Shown here piece by piece: positions 25,150-35,282 of a stretch of DNA of 64,000 bases (position 1 is its first letter; each line of letters opens with the position of its first letter). The DNA lies in contig PYJD01000041.1 of NCBI GenBank assembly GCA_003635315.1, positions 1 through 64,000 of the forward strand, read 5' to 3'. This DNA comes from Candidatus Poribacteria bacterium (lineage in GTDB: Bacteria; Poribacteria; WGA-4E; WGA-3G). The notes under the pieces were generated by a model. The model saw only the letters and a list, made by a program, of their open reading frames with translations, did not search any database and was not told the DNA's origin. A program made the position numbers and the translations under genes.

Positions 25150-27303
25150 TCATTCAGTCGGGTATATAATATCTAAATTCTCTGTGGGTTCACCATTTTG
25201 GTTGGTAATCTGTAATGAGAATCCCCTACCATTTCTTAATTCACATATTTTAACTAAGATACTATTATTGCCGGGATGTAAAGTTACAGGTATTCTATAT
25301 TTATCATCATTTCGATTTCTATTCTGTAGTTGAAATACCAAAAGACCATTCACCCAAAGTTTACTATACTCATCACCCGAGAATTGAATTTCTATATCTT
25401 GTTCTCCAGGAGAGTTTACTGTTGAGTATGCATAATAGACTCCCCACTTGTCATTATCGGGGATTTGTATATTATTATCTACAAATTCATCTGTATGGAT
25501 TCTCCATTTTTCTTGACCATACTTACCCATATAATCCAAAGAGAAATCCATCTTAGGAAGGTGTTCATTAATGTATTCTTTATCAATTCCTAAACCACCT
25601 AAACTATCAAAAGGACCAAGTAACATCCATGCAGTATCAATAATATAACCCGTATTTTTAATTAATGCATGTGATTTATCAGGCATATCATTTTCACTGT
25701 AAAATTGAGCTAAGGCAAGAAGGGAGTATTCTTGCGTAGTTATAGGCAAGGATACATCTTCAATTAGTTGATTAAGCATTAATATATAATCATTCTTATC
25801 TTCAATATTTTTCCCTGCTTTTACGATTTCCATGTATATTTGCTTTTCATAGAAAGGACTACTTAGAATTTGGCTATGCCAGTGAATATGCTGAAATACA
25901 TTCTCAAATCTATCATTTGTAAGAAATGCTTTGATTAGAGTGAGATGATATACTGCATGAATCTGTTTTTCTATAGCCATTGAAGCCAGATCCAATGCTA
26001 ATTCAGGTAATAAGTCTACATTTAATAATTTTTCTGCAGCTTGGCGCAATACTTCAGATTGATTTATATTATTGACATTGCTTTTCAATAAATCTACCCA
26101 CTTCATATATGATATTTCAGCTTTTTGATCTATATCTGCATTTTGGTAGGCATCCCCTAAGAGTTCGTATAAGAATGGGTTATTATCTATTTCAGGTTTC
26201 AGATTTTCTAATAGATTTATGAATTCTGTAACTGCATCTCTATCATAATAGAGTGTCCTCAGGTTGCTTAATGCATCGTTATATTCATCCTGTAAGAAAT
26301 CCTCTTTCAATGAATGTAGATATACCCTCTCAGCATCTAAAAGTCTATCTGACTGACTATATATTTCGGCAAGATACCGATATGTATCATAATATCTGGT
26401 ATTATGATTAAGGAATTCTTCATAAAGTGAAGATACTTCATGATATTCTTCAAATCCGATTTTTGTATATGGTTGTATGTATTTTTTCAATTGAGCATTT
26501 CCTACCATTCTACCATGATTCTGATTAACAGACAAATCTCGGATCAGTCCATTATCAACGTTGTCAAAATTCCAATAACCGACTAACCCATCTTCAGTTC
26601 CCTTTGGTTGTGAAATCATATCAGAACGAATCTCTTTGTTAGATCGTGCTAAATTCCAAACAGATACATCATCGATTTGTCCAACAAAAGGTGAATGACA
26701 TGGTCTTTCTTCTTCGTGAGATCGACCAATTCGTAATGGTAATGATGTTTTTAGCATTCGCTCTTCTCCACGAAAACTTCGCCGTTCTACTTCCACTCCA
26801 TTAATAAGAACTCTCATCACATCCTTATCAACATCAATCACTCCTGTAATAAATGTCCAGGTATTTAGTTTTACAATTGTATCTGGCACCAGGTATTGTG
26901 CTCCGTTACCATCTGGGGATGTGTCAAATGAAATACTTCCATCATGCCAAAACCAAAAGGTAAATTGACGATGCGTTATACCAGGTAATCTTCTGTTCCC
27001 TTTAAAGAGTATGTTTGCATATTCGTGAGGATAGGCTGTAGGTTTAATCCACAGAGATACTGTTACATGTTTTGTTATATTGTTTAAACTTTTACTATCT
27101 GTGATTTCAACATAACTTTCATTACCATCAAGATTAAGTGCACTGTCCAATAGATTGAAATCTGTTTTCTTCGGTACTAAATTGGTATCATCTAAAGTTT
27201 CCTTAAAATCATCAAGGTCTTGGGCAAATATCACAGGGAATAAGCAAAAAAAATGAGCATAAAACAGTAATAGATATATCTTTTTTATTTTTGTTTTTTT
27301 CAT
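25150..27303 (-). CDS. Secreted LamG-TPR protein, paralog A
   Basis: 717 aa. Signal peptide about 1-28 (ends V-I-F-A-Q). LamG domain about 50-245 (L-D-G-N-E-S-Y-V-E-I-T-D-S-K ... G-Q-I-D-D-V-S-V-W). A middle region of repeated helices, about 270-560 (Y-L-A-E-I-Y-S-Q, L-G-D-A-Y-Q-N-A), reads as TPR-like. A C-terminal beta domain, about 570-710 (L-W-V-N-G-L-L-V-F ... H-P-G-N-N-S-I-L-V-K-I), resembles a PA14 or sugar-binding fold. The next gene encodes a protein of the same layout, so the two arose by tandem duplication. Probably an extracellular binding protein. Confidence 0.85.
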   Translation of the reverse strand: MKKTKIKKIYLLLFYAHFFCLFPVIFAQDLDDFKETLDDTNLVPKKTDFNLLDSALNLDGNESYVEITDSKSLNNITKHVTVSLWIKPTAYPHEYANILFKGNRRLPGITHRQFTFWFWHDGSISFDTSPDGNGAQYLVPDTIVKLNTWTFITGVIDVDKDVMRVLINGVEVERRSFRGEERMLKTSLPLRIGRSHEEERPCHSPFVGQIDDVSVWNLARSNKEIRSDMISQPKGTEDGLVGYWNFDNVDNGLIRDLSVNQNHGRMVGNAQLKKYIQPYTKIGFEEYHEVSSLYEEFLNHNTRYYDTYRYLAEIYSQSDRLLDAERVYLHSLKEDFLQDEYNDALSNLRTLYYDRDAVTEFINLLENLKPEIDNNPFLYELLGDAYQNADIDQKAEISYMKWVDLLKSNVNNINQSEVLRQAAEKLLNVDLLPELALDLASMAIEKQIHAVYHLTLIKAFLTNDRFENVFQHIHWHSQILSSPFYEKQIYMEIVKAGKNIEDKNDYILMLNQLIEDVSLPITTQEYSLLALAQFYSENDMPDKSHALIKNTGYIIDTAWMLLGPFDSLGGLGIDKEYINEHLPKMDFSLDYMGKYGQEKWRIHTDEFVDNNIQIPDNDKWGVYYAYSTVNSPGEQDIEIQFSGDEYSKLWVNGLLVFQLQNRNRNDDKYRIPVTLHPGNNSILVKICELRNGRGFSLQITNQNGEPTENLDIIYPTE

Positions 27304-27458
27304 AATAATATTTTTGTTTTGTTTGAATATTCAGAGAGAGTGGGTTGTTGCTTTTCTGGTTAGGATATTTACAATTAGAATTGGAGACAAGAAATAAGAA
27401 ACAATGATCGGTATCAATCTTAATATATAACCTATTTTGTATCGTCAAGTAATGACGA

Positions 27459-29594
27459 CTATTCTAACTTAACGGGTTGAATTATCAAATCGGGAATTGG
27501 GTTACCGATATTATCTGTTATTCGAAAATAAAAACCCCAACCACCCCATAGTTCACATACCTTAACAAGTATACTGTTTTTGCCGGCTTTAAGAAATATA
27601 GGAATTTTATAGTCATCAATCTCAGCTGTGAAGGTCTCAGAATGTTGAAAGGCTACTTTTCCATTTAACCATATTTTACCTTGATCATCAGAATCAAAAC
27701 GGAATTCAACCTTCTGAGCTTTTGGTGATATTACGGTTGTATATGCATATCCAACTGCCCAATCCTCACCTACTCCCAGACTAACATATCCGTTGAAGAT
27801 TTCATCCTTACCATTCCTCCATTTGATTTTATCATATTTACCATCATATACTTCATCGGTGTCAAATTTGGTTAATTTTTCATTGATATACGATTTCTTA
27901 CATTCATTACCGTTCTTGTTATCAAATGGACCAAGAACAATCCAAGAGTCTTCTGTAATAAATCCTGTCTTATTGATCTCTGTTCTTGCTTTTTCATTCA
28001 TTCCATTTTCTTGATAAAAATCCGCTAAAGCCAATGTAGCATGGTAATAAGGAGATGAGTTCTCAGGCATCAAATCTATAACAGACTTCATCATTTCTAT
28101 ATATGTATCTTTATCTTTAATATTTTTGCTGGTTCTTACAATCCGTTCAAACCACCTACGTTCCATAAACGGCAGTCCAATAGATTCAATATTAGTCTCA
28201 ATAAGATGTAATGCATCCCCAAATCGTTCATTTACAAGAAAAGCATGTCCGAGAGTAATTATATATTTTGAATCATATCCGTTGTTGAATGCCAATAATG
28301 CACAATCTAATGCTTCTTCAGGGAGTATATTCTTATCAAGAAGAAATTCAGCTATATTATTATATTCAGTAGGTCGAGTAGTTAAATCGGCAAATTTTCT
28401 CACATTTTTATACCAATTCTTATATGCATTTTCTGCTTCTATATATTTCTCTAACTTTGTATATGTATCTCCTAAAAGCTTGAAAAACACAATGCTATCT
28501 TCCATTGTTGGTTTTAAACCTTCAAGAATTTCAATCAGATTAGTTTCCTTGTTTTTTGAAGTATATAGATTGAATAAATCGGTTAGAATATAATCCTTTT
28601 CGTACATTGTAAAATCAGCATTAAATACTTTGATAAACAGGTTTTCTGCATCTGAGTGACGTTTAGATTTTATTAAAGCTTGTATCAAAATGCGATAATA
28701 TTCAGAGATTATTGGATCTTTTTCAATTTTCTTTTCATAGATTCTAATAATCTCTTGAAGCTGAATTGGATTTTCACCAATTGGCTCCGGTCGGATGAAA
28801 TCTATTATTTTTGCGGTGCCTACCAAGAAACCATCGTTGTTATTTTGTGTTATGTCAGTGATTTTTTTATCATTTTTCTGGTTAAAGTTCCAATACGCCA
28901 CTAAACCTTCTTCATTTCCACTCAAATCTATATCGATCAACATTTGAATTTCATCAATTGTCATTGCTTTATTCCATATAGATACATCGTCTATCTGACC
29001 AATAAAAGATGAAAGTGCTTTTTGTTCTGTTTCATGTGAGTATCCGATCTGTAGTGGTAATTCACTCTCATAGATTTCAGGACTCCAATTATAATCGTTC
29101 GTTCCCTTTTCTTTTCCATCAACATATAGGTTCATTATATTATTTTCAGTATCAATGACACCTGCAATGTGTGTCCATTCATCTAATGCGACAGAATCTG
29201 AATGTGAAAAGATATACATTTCGTTTAAGCCCTTTGGGGAAGAGGCAAATTGAACTGCCCCATCATTCCGTAAGAATAAGACATAACTTCTATTTGTTAT
29301 TCCAGGAGTACGTTTATCACCTTTATAAATAATAGACGTGTATTTATTTGGAAATGCTATTGGTTTAATCCAAACAGAAATCGTAATCTTCTGATTGATT
29401 GTATTTAGTATTTTACTATCGGTAATTTCAACATAACTTTTGGCACCATCAAGATGAAGGGCAGTACCAAAGCTTATTTTACCAGTGTTATTATTGATAT
29501 CATTCTGTGCGATGGTAACGGAGTGTAACGAAGTCAACACAAAAATACTTATTAATGAAATGATGAGTTTAAATCGGAGTATATTAATAGGCAT
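27459..29594 (-). CDS. Secreted LamG-TPR protein, paralog B
   Basis: 711 aa, the same domain order as paralog A: signal peptide (ends V-T-I-A-Q), LamG (L-D-G-A-K-S-Y-V-E-I-T-D-S-K ... G-Q-I-D-D-V-S-I-W), TPR-like helices (L-L-G-D-T-Y-T-K-L-E-K-Y-I-E-A-E-N-A-Y) and a C-terminal beta domain (I-W-L-N-G-K-V-A-F ... L-K-A-G-K-N-S-I-L-V-K-V-C-E-L-W-G-G-W-G-F). The best conserved parts are LamG and the last domain; the helical middle has diverged. Neither paralog carries the K-L-T-T-T-W tail. Function unknown beyond likely binding. Confidence 0.85.
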   Translation of the reverse strand: MPINILRFKLIISLISIFVLTSLHSVTIAQNDINNNTGKISFGTALHLDGAKSYVEITDSKILNTINQKITISVWIKPIAFPNKYTSIIYKGDKRTPGITNRSYVLFLRNDGAVQFASSPKGLNEMYIFSHSDSVALDEWTHIAGVIDTENNIMNLYVDGKEKGTNDYNWSPEIYESELPLQIGYSHETEQKALSSFIGQIDDVSIWNKAMTIDEIQMLIDIDLSGNEEGLVAYWNFNQKNDKKITDITQNNNDGFLVGTAKIIDFIRPEPIGENPIQLQEIIRIYEKKIEKDPIISEYYRILIQALIKSKRHSDAENLFIKVFNADFTMYEKDYILTDLFNLYTSKNKETNLIEILEGLKPTMEDSIVFFKLLGDTYTKLEKYIEAENAYKNWYKNVRKFADLTTRPTEYNNIAEFLLDKNILPEEALDCALLAFNNGYDSKYIITLGHAFLVNERFGDALHLIETNIESIGLPFMERRWFERIVRTSKNIKDKDTYIEMMKSVIDLMPENSSPYYHATLALADFYQENGMNEKARTEINKTGFITEDSWIVLGPFDNKNGNECKKSYINEKLTKFDTDEVYDGKYDKIKWRNGKDEIFNGYVSLGVGEDWAVGYAYTTVISPKAQKVEFRFDSDDQGKIWLNGKVAFQHSETFTAEIDDYKIPIFLKAGKNSILVKVCELWGGWGFYFRITDNIGNPIPDLIIQPVKLE

Positions 29595-29711
29595 AAACTA
29601 CCCCTTGAATAGATAGTGATAGGTCATCTATTGTAAATTTATTTTGTATATTAAGAGGATTTATTCTATCTTGTTTGTAACGAAAAATTGGATGCAGTTT
29701 GTTAAGATCTG

Positions 29712-30518
29712 TTATAAGCCAAGAGATGCTAATGTAAATGTGTCGTGATACCATCCGGTACAATTACTATGAACATAGACAATATCGTCTATAACCATTT
29801 TCAAATTTTGTGGGAATTTTTCTACAAGATCATGACCACGTAGGTAACGTCCATCATAACGTCTAAAAAACACAGTCCGACCATTCTCATTCAAGTATAC
29901 TTCACACATTTCTCCTCCATGTTCCGCGTCAATATCAGGGTCTATGACACGAAGACAATGAAAGGTATTATCACCAATTGTAACATCATAAGTGCCAGCC
30001 CCTAAACCTTTTCCATCAGTGATTTTGTATGAACCATCTGGTTGGCGTTTATATCGTCCATCGTCAAAAATATGTCGCTTACAAGGACAACCCCATTGGT
30101 CTTCAAACCATTCATCTCCAAGGGTATTAAATATCCTTTTGCCATCAATAGTATTTACAACTGAAATCCATCTTGTGTAATTATCATCAATGGTAACATA
30201 CATTAAATCTGGGGATTGAGGCCAATCTTTTGCTAACCATTCATTAAACTGAATCTCAACACATTCAGTATCCCGAATGTATGCGTTTGCTGTTGGAATC
30301 ATCTCGGTGACAGCATCTAATTTCTGAGTTTCTCCATCGTATTCTGCCCACATATATCGTTCACCCATACGTGGAATCATAAACCACCATTGTAATTCCT
30401 GACAATCTACTTCTGTAATGGTATGTGAACTTTCAGTAATCCTAATCTCTGGGCGGGTAGGAGGAAATGGATGATCAAGAACTTCTCCAGGATGTTTTAT
30501 AGTAAATTTCTCACTCAT
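29712..30518 (-). CDS. Conserved hypothetical protein (no family recognised)
   Basis: 268 aa, cytosolic by appearance (no signal or membrane helix). It is rich in Trp, Tyr and Asp, with segments such as Q-W-W-F-M-I-P-R-M-G-E-R-Y-M-W, a Cys pair C-P-C-K, and C-E-V-Y-L-N-E-N-G-R-T-V-F-F-R-R-Y. The alternating beta-rich pattern suggests a calycin or lipocalin-like barrel (weak inference). It is separated from its neighbours, so context gives no function. Confidence 0.65.
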   Translation of the reverse strand: MSEKFTIKHPGEVLDHPFPPTRPEIRITESSHTITEVDCQELQWWFMIPRMGERYMWAEYDGETQKLDAVTEMIPTANAYIRDTECVEIQFNEWLAKDWPQSPDLMYVTIDDNYTRWISVVNTIDGKRIFNTLGDEWFEDQWGCPCKRHIFDDGRYKRQPDGSYKITDGKGLGAGTYDVTIGDNTFHCLRVIDPDIDAEHGGEMCEVYLNENGRTVFFRRYDGRYLRGHDLVEKFPQNLKMVIDDIVYVHSNCTGWYHDTFTLASLGL

Positions 30519-30559
30519 GGATTATTATCTCTTCATATTGAATAGTACTATCTGACAAT

Positions 30560-30698
30560 TTATAGTAAACTTTTGAATTACTGGAACATTTTGAGATGTA
30601 GGATGGAACTCCGATTCCCGATTGTCACCGAGTTAAATCGCGAATCGGAGATCGCTCCTACAGGGATTTTGTGTTATAATTTTCAATGTTCACTATAA
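30560..30698. mobile_element. R3 MITE-like repeat, copy A (139 bp)
   Basis: Starts TTATAGTA and ends CACTATAA, giving an 8-base near-perfect inverted end. Inside are GGAACATTTTGAGATGT and the GATCGCTCCTACAGGGATTT segment. Copy B at 39664-39922 has the same ends and two extra internal 53-bp units. A remnant (ggagtgaactccgattccc) lies near 21860-21885. Confidence 0.65.
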
Positions 30699-30834
30699 TA
30701 GCGGATTTTACAATTAACCTTATACCATTTATATAAATGATTCTCCCATGATTAGGTAATATTTATGTCTTGAAATACTACACAAACTGAAAGTTTGTGC
30801 TACATTAAAGAGGTATTATTAAAGAGCAAATTCC

Positions 30835-31395
30835 GATTTTTACTGGTTTCTATATTTCACATATGTTATATGTATTATTAATATAGTTAATAATGTTACA
30901 CTTTTTCCTACAATTTGTAGGATTACGAAAACGGCTGTCCACCCTGTCACAGTCTGGGTTCATCGGTGTTTTTTTAGAATAGTAACAATTCTTGAATTGT
31001 ATGATTTTGTGTCGTTCTTCTATTTTTAAATATCGGATACAGACATTTGGAATACTGTTTCTAAATGATAATATCTCATTATTTTAACATAACCTTTTAG
31101 GGTGTACCCTATTAGATGACATCCCCATAAACCATCCAGGCAGCTTTCTCTTTCAGGAATGGTATAAGGTGTGCTGTTTTTGTTTATAAGATTATTATGA
31201 ATGTATTGGATAGTCATTATAGAGTTTCCTGTTCTATGTAAAAAGTTACGAAATCGTAACTTTTTTCTGTCACCCCAACTTTAGGTTATTTGCTATAAAG
31301 TAAGTGTTCATCTATGTTTACAGGCAATTTACGACTTTGTTCTAAAAAATAAAAAAAGTTCACATGATTGATTCCTTAGTAGCACATATTTCATA
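30835..31395 (-). repeat. R1 structured repeat, copy 2 (truncated)
   Basis: Reverse-complement of R1 copy 1 over about 560 bp. It keeps the 12-bp palindrome (31240-31265), the GACTGTGACAGGG block and the terminal 7-bp hairpin (30906-30922), whose stem is TCCTACA/TGTAGGA in place of TGACACA/TGTGTCA in copy 1. The promoter and 20-codon ORF part is missing. Confidence 0.75.
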
Positions 31396-31406
31396 AATCC
31401 TATGTC

Positions 31407-31422
31407 GCGACCAGGAGGTCGC
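31407..31422. repeat. REP-like palindrome
   Basis: GCGACC / GGTCGC with a 4-base loop, followed by GCTCCTACA as in the R3 repeats. Confidence 0.5.
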
Positions 31423-31788
31423 TCCTACAAAAGAGGTGTGGGACGCGAATTGGTTTATATAAACATTTTCACAACACTTTTTTTAATCCACATGTTTTAA
31501 TATGTCCTTAAGTCAGTTATAGAGTGGGTTTATAGATATTCCTGTAAATTGCTATATTTTATTTTTATTTTTTGAATTTTATGCTCTGTACTTGTTATAG
31601 TTCGTGTAAACCCTTATCTGGTATAGGTTTGTCGACTTCTCAGATTTAATTTTCATTTCACAACTGTTGTGAAAGTTTCACAACACATTTTTATGTGGTG
31701 TTTTACTGTAATATATATAGTAACATAATAAAAAGCATAAATCAATGAAAAAATCATATTATGTGATACTATTTTTTACTATATTATG

Positions 31789-32400
31789 TCATTTCTATTA
31801 ATTTTTGTCTCATTACCTATAGTTTGAAATGAATCGGAATGTAGCACAAACTGGAAAGTTTGTGCTACAAAGAGAGACAATATATATCAGAAATGGTATT
31901 ATTTTCTTTTGTTATTGATGTATTGATGTATTGATGTATTATTTCATTATTTTATGTGTTTAGATGTGTTATGTTTAGGTTTTCTTCAATTATTTTTAGT
32001 TGTTATGTATTCTGTTGTATTATACAATTCTGAATGAATACGCTTGTTATACTATTTCTATTAATTTATGTCCCATTACCTATTAATAGAAATGAATCGG
32101 AATGTGCACAAACTGGAAAGTTTGTGCTACAAAGAGAGACAATATATATCAGAAATGGTATTATTTTCTTTTGTTATTGACGTTTTAATGTATTATTTCA
32201 TTATTTTATGTGTTTAGGTGTGTTATGGTTTGGTTTTCTTCAATTTTTTTTTAGATGTTATGTATTCTGTTGTATTATACAATTCTAAATGAATACACAT
32301 GCTATACCATTTCTATTAATTTATGTCCCATTACCTATTATTAGAAATGAATCGGAATGTGCACAAACTGGAAAGTTTGTGCTACAATCAGATATAAATG
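31789..32400 (+). repeat. Tandem array of R2 MITE plus spacer, about 260-bp period
   Basis: Three R2 copies (31789-31896, 32052-32158, about 32307-32400, the last lacking its right end) alternate with a similar AT-rich spacer (tattattttcttttgttatt and onward). Spacing between copies is about 263 then 255 bases. Each R2 carries the GTAGCACAAACT / AGTTTGTGCTAC hairpin, the first perfect and the others with a lost base. The spacer being repeated too means that segmental duplication, not repeated insertion, made the array. Confidence 0.75.
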
Positions 32401-32418
32401 AAAATAGATATTTTCAAC

Positions 32419-32523
32419 TCAACTATCTTTGGGATTGATAAATAGAATTATTGTTAATATAATTCCTACTACAAAAATAGCCACAAAGAACAAGACTCCA
32501 ATTTCAAATAGTCCTATTGACAT
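32419..32523 (-). CDS. 34-aa single-pass membrane peptide
   Basis: ATG 32523 to TGA 32419-32421 on the minus strand. The product starts M-S-I-G-L-F-E-I-G-V-L-F-F and has one long hydrophobic helix (about 4-29) followed by N-P-K-D-S. GAGG lies about 8 bases before the ATG. It lies 80 bases downstream of the PhyH stop at 32604 on the same strand and may share its transcript. A strong Shine-Dalgarno plus an uninterrupted helix in AT-rich sequence support a real small membrane protein; no family is recognised. Confidence 0.55.
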   Translation of the reverse strand: MSIGLFEIGVLFFVAIFVVGIILTIILFINPKDS

Positions 32524-32603
32524 AAGAATATCCTCAAATAAAAGTTAATGTTTTATGTTTCAATTGATTAATACTCAAAATATCATCTTATGAAAGTTAG
32601 TAG

Positions 32604-33419
32604 TTAATTGTCTTCCTTCCAACGTTTTACAGCATCCAATTTTGTTTGTTGCCAATCCGTCCAATCTTTTTTACCTTCATATCTGACAACGTCATGAATT
32701 GTAGCACGGGGTTGATATGTGATGTAGTTCCCTGTATGCCACGCAAGGTTCCTATATATCATAAAATCTCCTGGTCCAAGGTGTACTTGAACAGCACCAG
32801 GAAACTGTTGACAATGTTCTAAATTATAACGTTCAGCTTCGACATTTGAATGTCCTTCTTGTGGTTTTCGTAACTTAGGATCTTTTGTAGACTGTTCTTC
32901 TCCCGGCATATCCCATTGACGAAGATGACTGCCAGGAACAAACCATGTACATGAATCCGAATAAATTGCACAATTAACCTGATTGAAGTGGCGTAAGTCA
33001 TACCAAACTTCTGCTAACTTAGCTACAACCTGTTCATCTCTTGCTTCTGGTGGAACTTCAACAACACCATCACGATGCCATCCAATATGCCAGGGATGAT
33101 CCAATGGTTCAACCAATAAACCCATTATATCTACATGACCGTGTGTATAGTCATCTCCGAGCAATTTTTGTATGGCATCTTTAAGTTCAGGAAGTTCTGT
33201 ATAATCGTAGAAAGGTTGAAGGTTCAGTTCATCCCCATAATTTGAAAGAGGTTGTATACGTTGAGTTTGAGGTCCATTAAGTTTGTGTGCCAAGGGACGT
33301 GCTTTCTCTGCTTCAGCACGTAAATCTGTGAGTAAAGATGGAGGAACAATACCGCGAAGTATTAAATACCCTTGGGATAGATATTCATTTACCATATAGT
33401 CGAAAAATTTGAAGGACAC
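32604..33419 (-). CDS. Phytanoyl-CoA dioxygenase (PhyH) family protein
   Basis: 271 aa with GTG start at 33419, preceded by AGAGG at 7-base spacing. Fe(II) ligands H115-x-D117 in G-W-H-R-D-G and H228 in L-A-W-H-T-G; R238 is the probable 2-oxoglutarate Arg. The W-H-R-D and W-H-T-G contexts resemble PhyH members acting on small polar substrates, but the substrate cannot be named. It is divergent from the sulfatase operon. Confidence 0.88.
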   Translation of the reverse strand: MSFKFFDYMVNEYLSQGYLILRGIVPPSLLTDLRAEAEKARPLAHKLNGPQTQRIQPLSNYGDELNLQPFYDYTELPELKDAIQKLLGDDYTHGHVDIMGLLVEPLDHPWHIGWHRDGVVEVPPEARDEQVVAKLAEVWYDLRHFNQVNCAIYSDSCTWFVPGSHLRQWDMPGEEQSTKDPKLRKPQEGHSNVEAERYNLEHCQQFPGAVQVHLGPGDFMIYRNLAWHTGNYITYQPRATIHDVVRYEGKKDWTDWQQTKLDAVKRWKEDN

Positions 33420-33723
33420 GGTTTACCTCTGTGGAAGGTTTATTCATACTAAATTTGGGATTAGGTAAGCCATCAATTGGAATGAAGATTTAAACATAAT
33501 TGGTATGTGTGATGGTATGACTTTTATTGTATTACTGGTTACAATAACCCATATTTTACATTAAGAATTCTCAGAAGTCAATAGAATGTATCGGTCAATC
33601 GGTCATGAATCAAGAAATAGACAAAATGAAAACTTAAATCATGATTCAGTAATTATCTTATCAATATATTCTGATTGAAACTACAACAATGTATATATTC
33701 CTAAGTCTAAAATCTATTTCTAC
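33420..33723. other. Divergent spacer with no further feature seen
   Basis: About 300 bases between the PhyH gene (minus) and the sulfatase promoter. AT-rich; I see no repeat family, RNA gene or coding frame here. Confidence 0.5.
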
Positions 33724-33751
33724 TTGACGATTGTTAATTCTTATGTATAAT
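33724..33751 (+). promoter_or_regulatory. Sigma70-type promoter of the sulfatase operon
   Basis: TTGACG (33724-33729), 16-base spacer, TATAAT (33746-33751). Transcription would start near 33758, which rules out the ATG codons at 33731-33743 as starts of the sulfatase. Confidence 0.65.
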
Positions 33752-33784
33752 GAGGAAAGTATATCCTGTCGAGGATTGATCTAC

Positions 33785-35236
33785 ATGTCTCTCCCAAATT
33801 TGTTATATATCCACTCCGATCAACACAATCCTTATGTTACAGGTTGTTATGGGGATGATTTGGTAAAAACGCCAAATTTGGATAAGTTAGCATCCGAAGG
33901 TGTGGTATTAGAGAATGTATATTGTCCATCTCCAATCTGTGTTCCATCCCGCATGTCTATGTTGACAGGTCGTTATCCTTATGAAAACCGTGTTTGGACA
34001 AATAGTCATATACTTGATTCAGGTATCCCAACATTTGCTCATGCGATGGGGGCAGCAGGATATGAACCAGTTTTGATTGGTCGTATGCATGCATTGGGTC
34101 CAGATCAACTTCACGGTTATACAGAAAGGTTAGTTGGGGATCACGGTCCAAATTATCCAGGTGGAATAGGTGTTGATCATGGTAAACTATCGGGTACCGC
34201 AGGTCCTGCAAGAGTTAGTCTTGAAAAATCAGGTCCTGGTCAGAGTGCATATCAGGTGCACGATGAAGATGTAACTGCTGCTACTGTTGATTATATCAAT
34301 AGACTTGGTGTTCAGAAAAGAGCAGGACTCTTGGAAAAACCATTTTCAATTTCAGTTGGTTTTATGTTACCACATCAACCATTTGTCGCAAGAAAAGAAG
34401 ATTATTCTCTCTATGAAGGTAACATAACATTGCCCCAATATCCTGAACCCTTCTCAGATAGTTTACATCCATATTTTAAGTGGTGGCGGGAGAAATGTGG
34501 TATTTCACATGTGGGAACTGATGAGATTATACGTGCTCGAACAGCATATTGGGGACTTGTTACACGTATGGATCTAATGATAGGACAAATATTGACTGCA
34601 CTTAGTGTTAACAATCTTGATGAAAACACCCTCATCATCTATAGTTCTGATCATGGTGAACAAGTTGGCGAACATGGTCTTTGGTGGAAACAGACTTTTT
34701 ATGAAGACTCAGTGAAAGTTCCAGCAATTTTATCATGGAAAGGTGTTATACCTGAAGGTAGTCGTTGCGAAAGAATTATAAGTTCTTTGGATATAAATGC
34801 AACTATGATTGATGCACTTAATGCACCCCAGTTGCCTAATTCCCGTGGAAGAACTCTTTTGCCTCTATTAAAAGATAAAAATACTGATTGGGAAGATATT
34901 GCATTCTCAGAATACTGCACTTATGATGATTGTTTTCATAGGATGATTCGACAAGATGAATGGAAATTGAATTATTATCATGGGCAACCACCTCAACTAT
35001 TTAATCTTAATGATGATCCTAATGAACTTAATGACATTGCTAATGATCCAAAATGTCAAGATATTAAAAATGTGTTAATAGAGAAAGTATTGGATGGTTG
35101 GGATCCTGATGAAATAAAACTTCAGATGGAAGAGAAGAAATCAGATACACAAATACTGAGTAGATGGACTCGGAATACCCAACCTTCTGATCAATATAGA
35201 TGGAATCTCTTACCAGAAATGGATTATTTGGATTGA
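33785..35236 (+). CDS. Cys-type sulfatase (S1 family)
   Basis: 483 aa from ATG 33785, downstream of the promoter and with GAGG 10 bases upstream. The formylglycine motif is C52-V-P-S-R with the following M-S-M-L-T-G-R, so it needs a formylglycine-generating enzyme (not in the window). Metal-site elements: S-D-Q-H (11-14), Y-S-S-D-H-G-E and W-K-Q-T-F-Y-E. No signal peptide is evident, so it may act in the cytoplasm on imported sulfated compounds. It is the first gene of a sulfatase-PhyH-amidase operon. Confidence 0.92.
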   Translation: MSLPNLLYIHSDQHNPYVTGCYGDDLVKTPNLDKLASEGVVLENVYCPSPICVPSRMSMLTGRYPYENRVWTNSHILDSGIPTFAHAMGAAGYEPVLIGRMHALGPDQLHGYTERLVGDHGPNYPGGIGVDHGKLSGTAGPARVSLEKSGPGQSAYQVHDEDVTAATVDYINRLGVQKRAGLLEKPFSISVGFMLPHQPFVARKEDYSLYEGNITLPQYPEPFSDSLHPYFKWWREKCGISHVGTDEIIRARTAYWGLVTRMDLMIGQILTALSVNNLDENTLIIYSSDHGEQVGEHGLWWKQTFYEDSVKVPAILSWKGVIPEGSRCERIISSLDINATMIDALNAPQLPNSRGRTLLPLLKDKNTDWEDIAFSEYCTYDDCFHRMIRQDEWKLNYYHGQPPQLFNLNDDPNELNDIANDPKCQDIKNVLIEKVLDGWDPDEIKLQMEEKKSDTQILSRWTRNTQPSDQYRWNLLPEMDYLD

Positions 35237-35282
35237 AAATTGACAATTTCTTATACCATTTCTTACTAATTTGGAGAAAATT

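Larger units (their letters stand above)
30519..32418. other. Gene-poor repeat island 2
   Basis: About 1.9 kb without a supported gene. In order it holds R3 MITE copy A (30560-30698), an R2 hairpin fragment (near 30781-30808), R1 copy 2 (about 30835-31395, minus), a REP-like palindrome (31407-31422), AT-rich sequence, and a tandem array of R2 copies with about 260-bp period (31789-32400). The open frame at 31026-31217 is part of R1 and is not supported as a gene. Confidence 0.7.

Noticed and set aside
33731-33784. Longer N-terminus of the sulfatase
   Set aside because: The upstream start codons lie within or before the -10 box.
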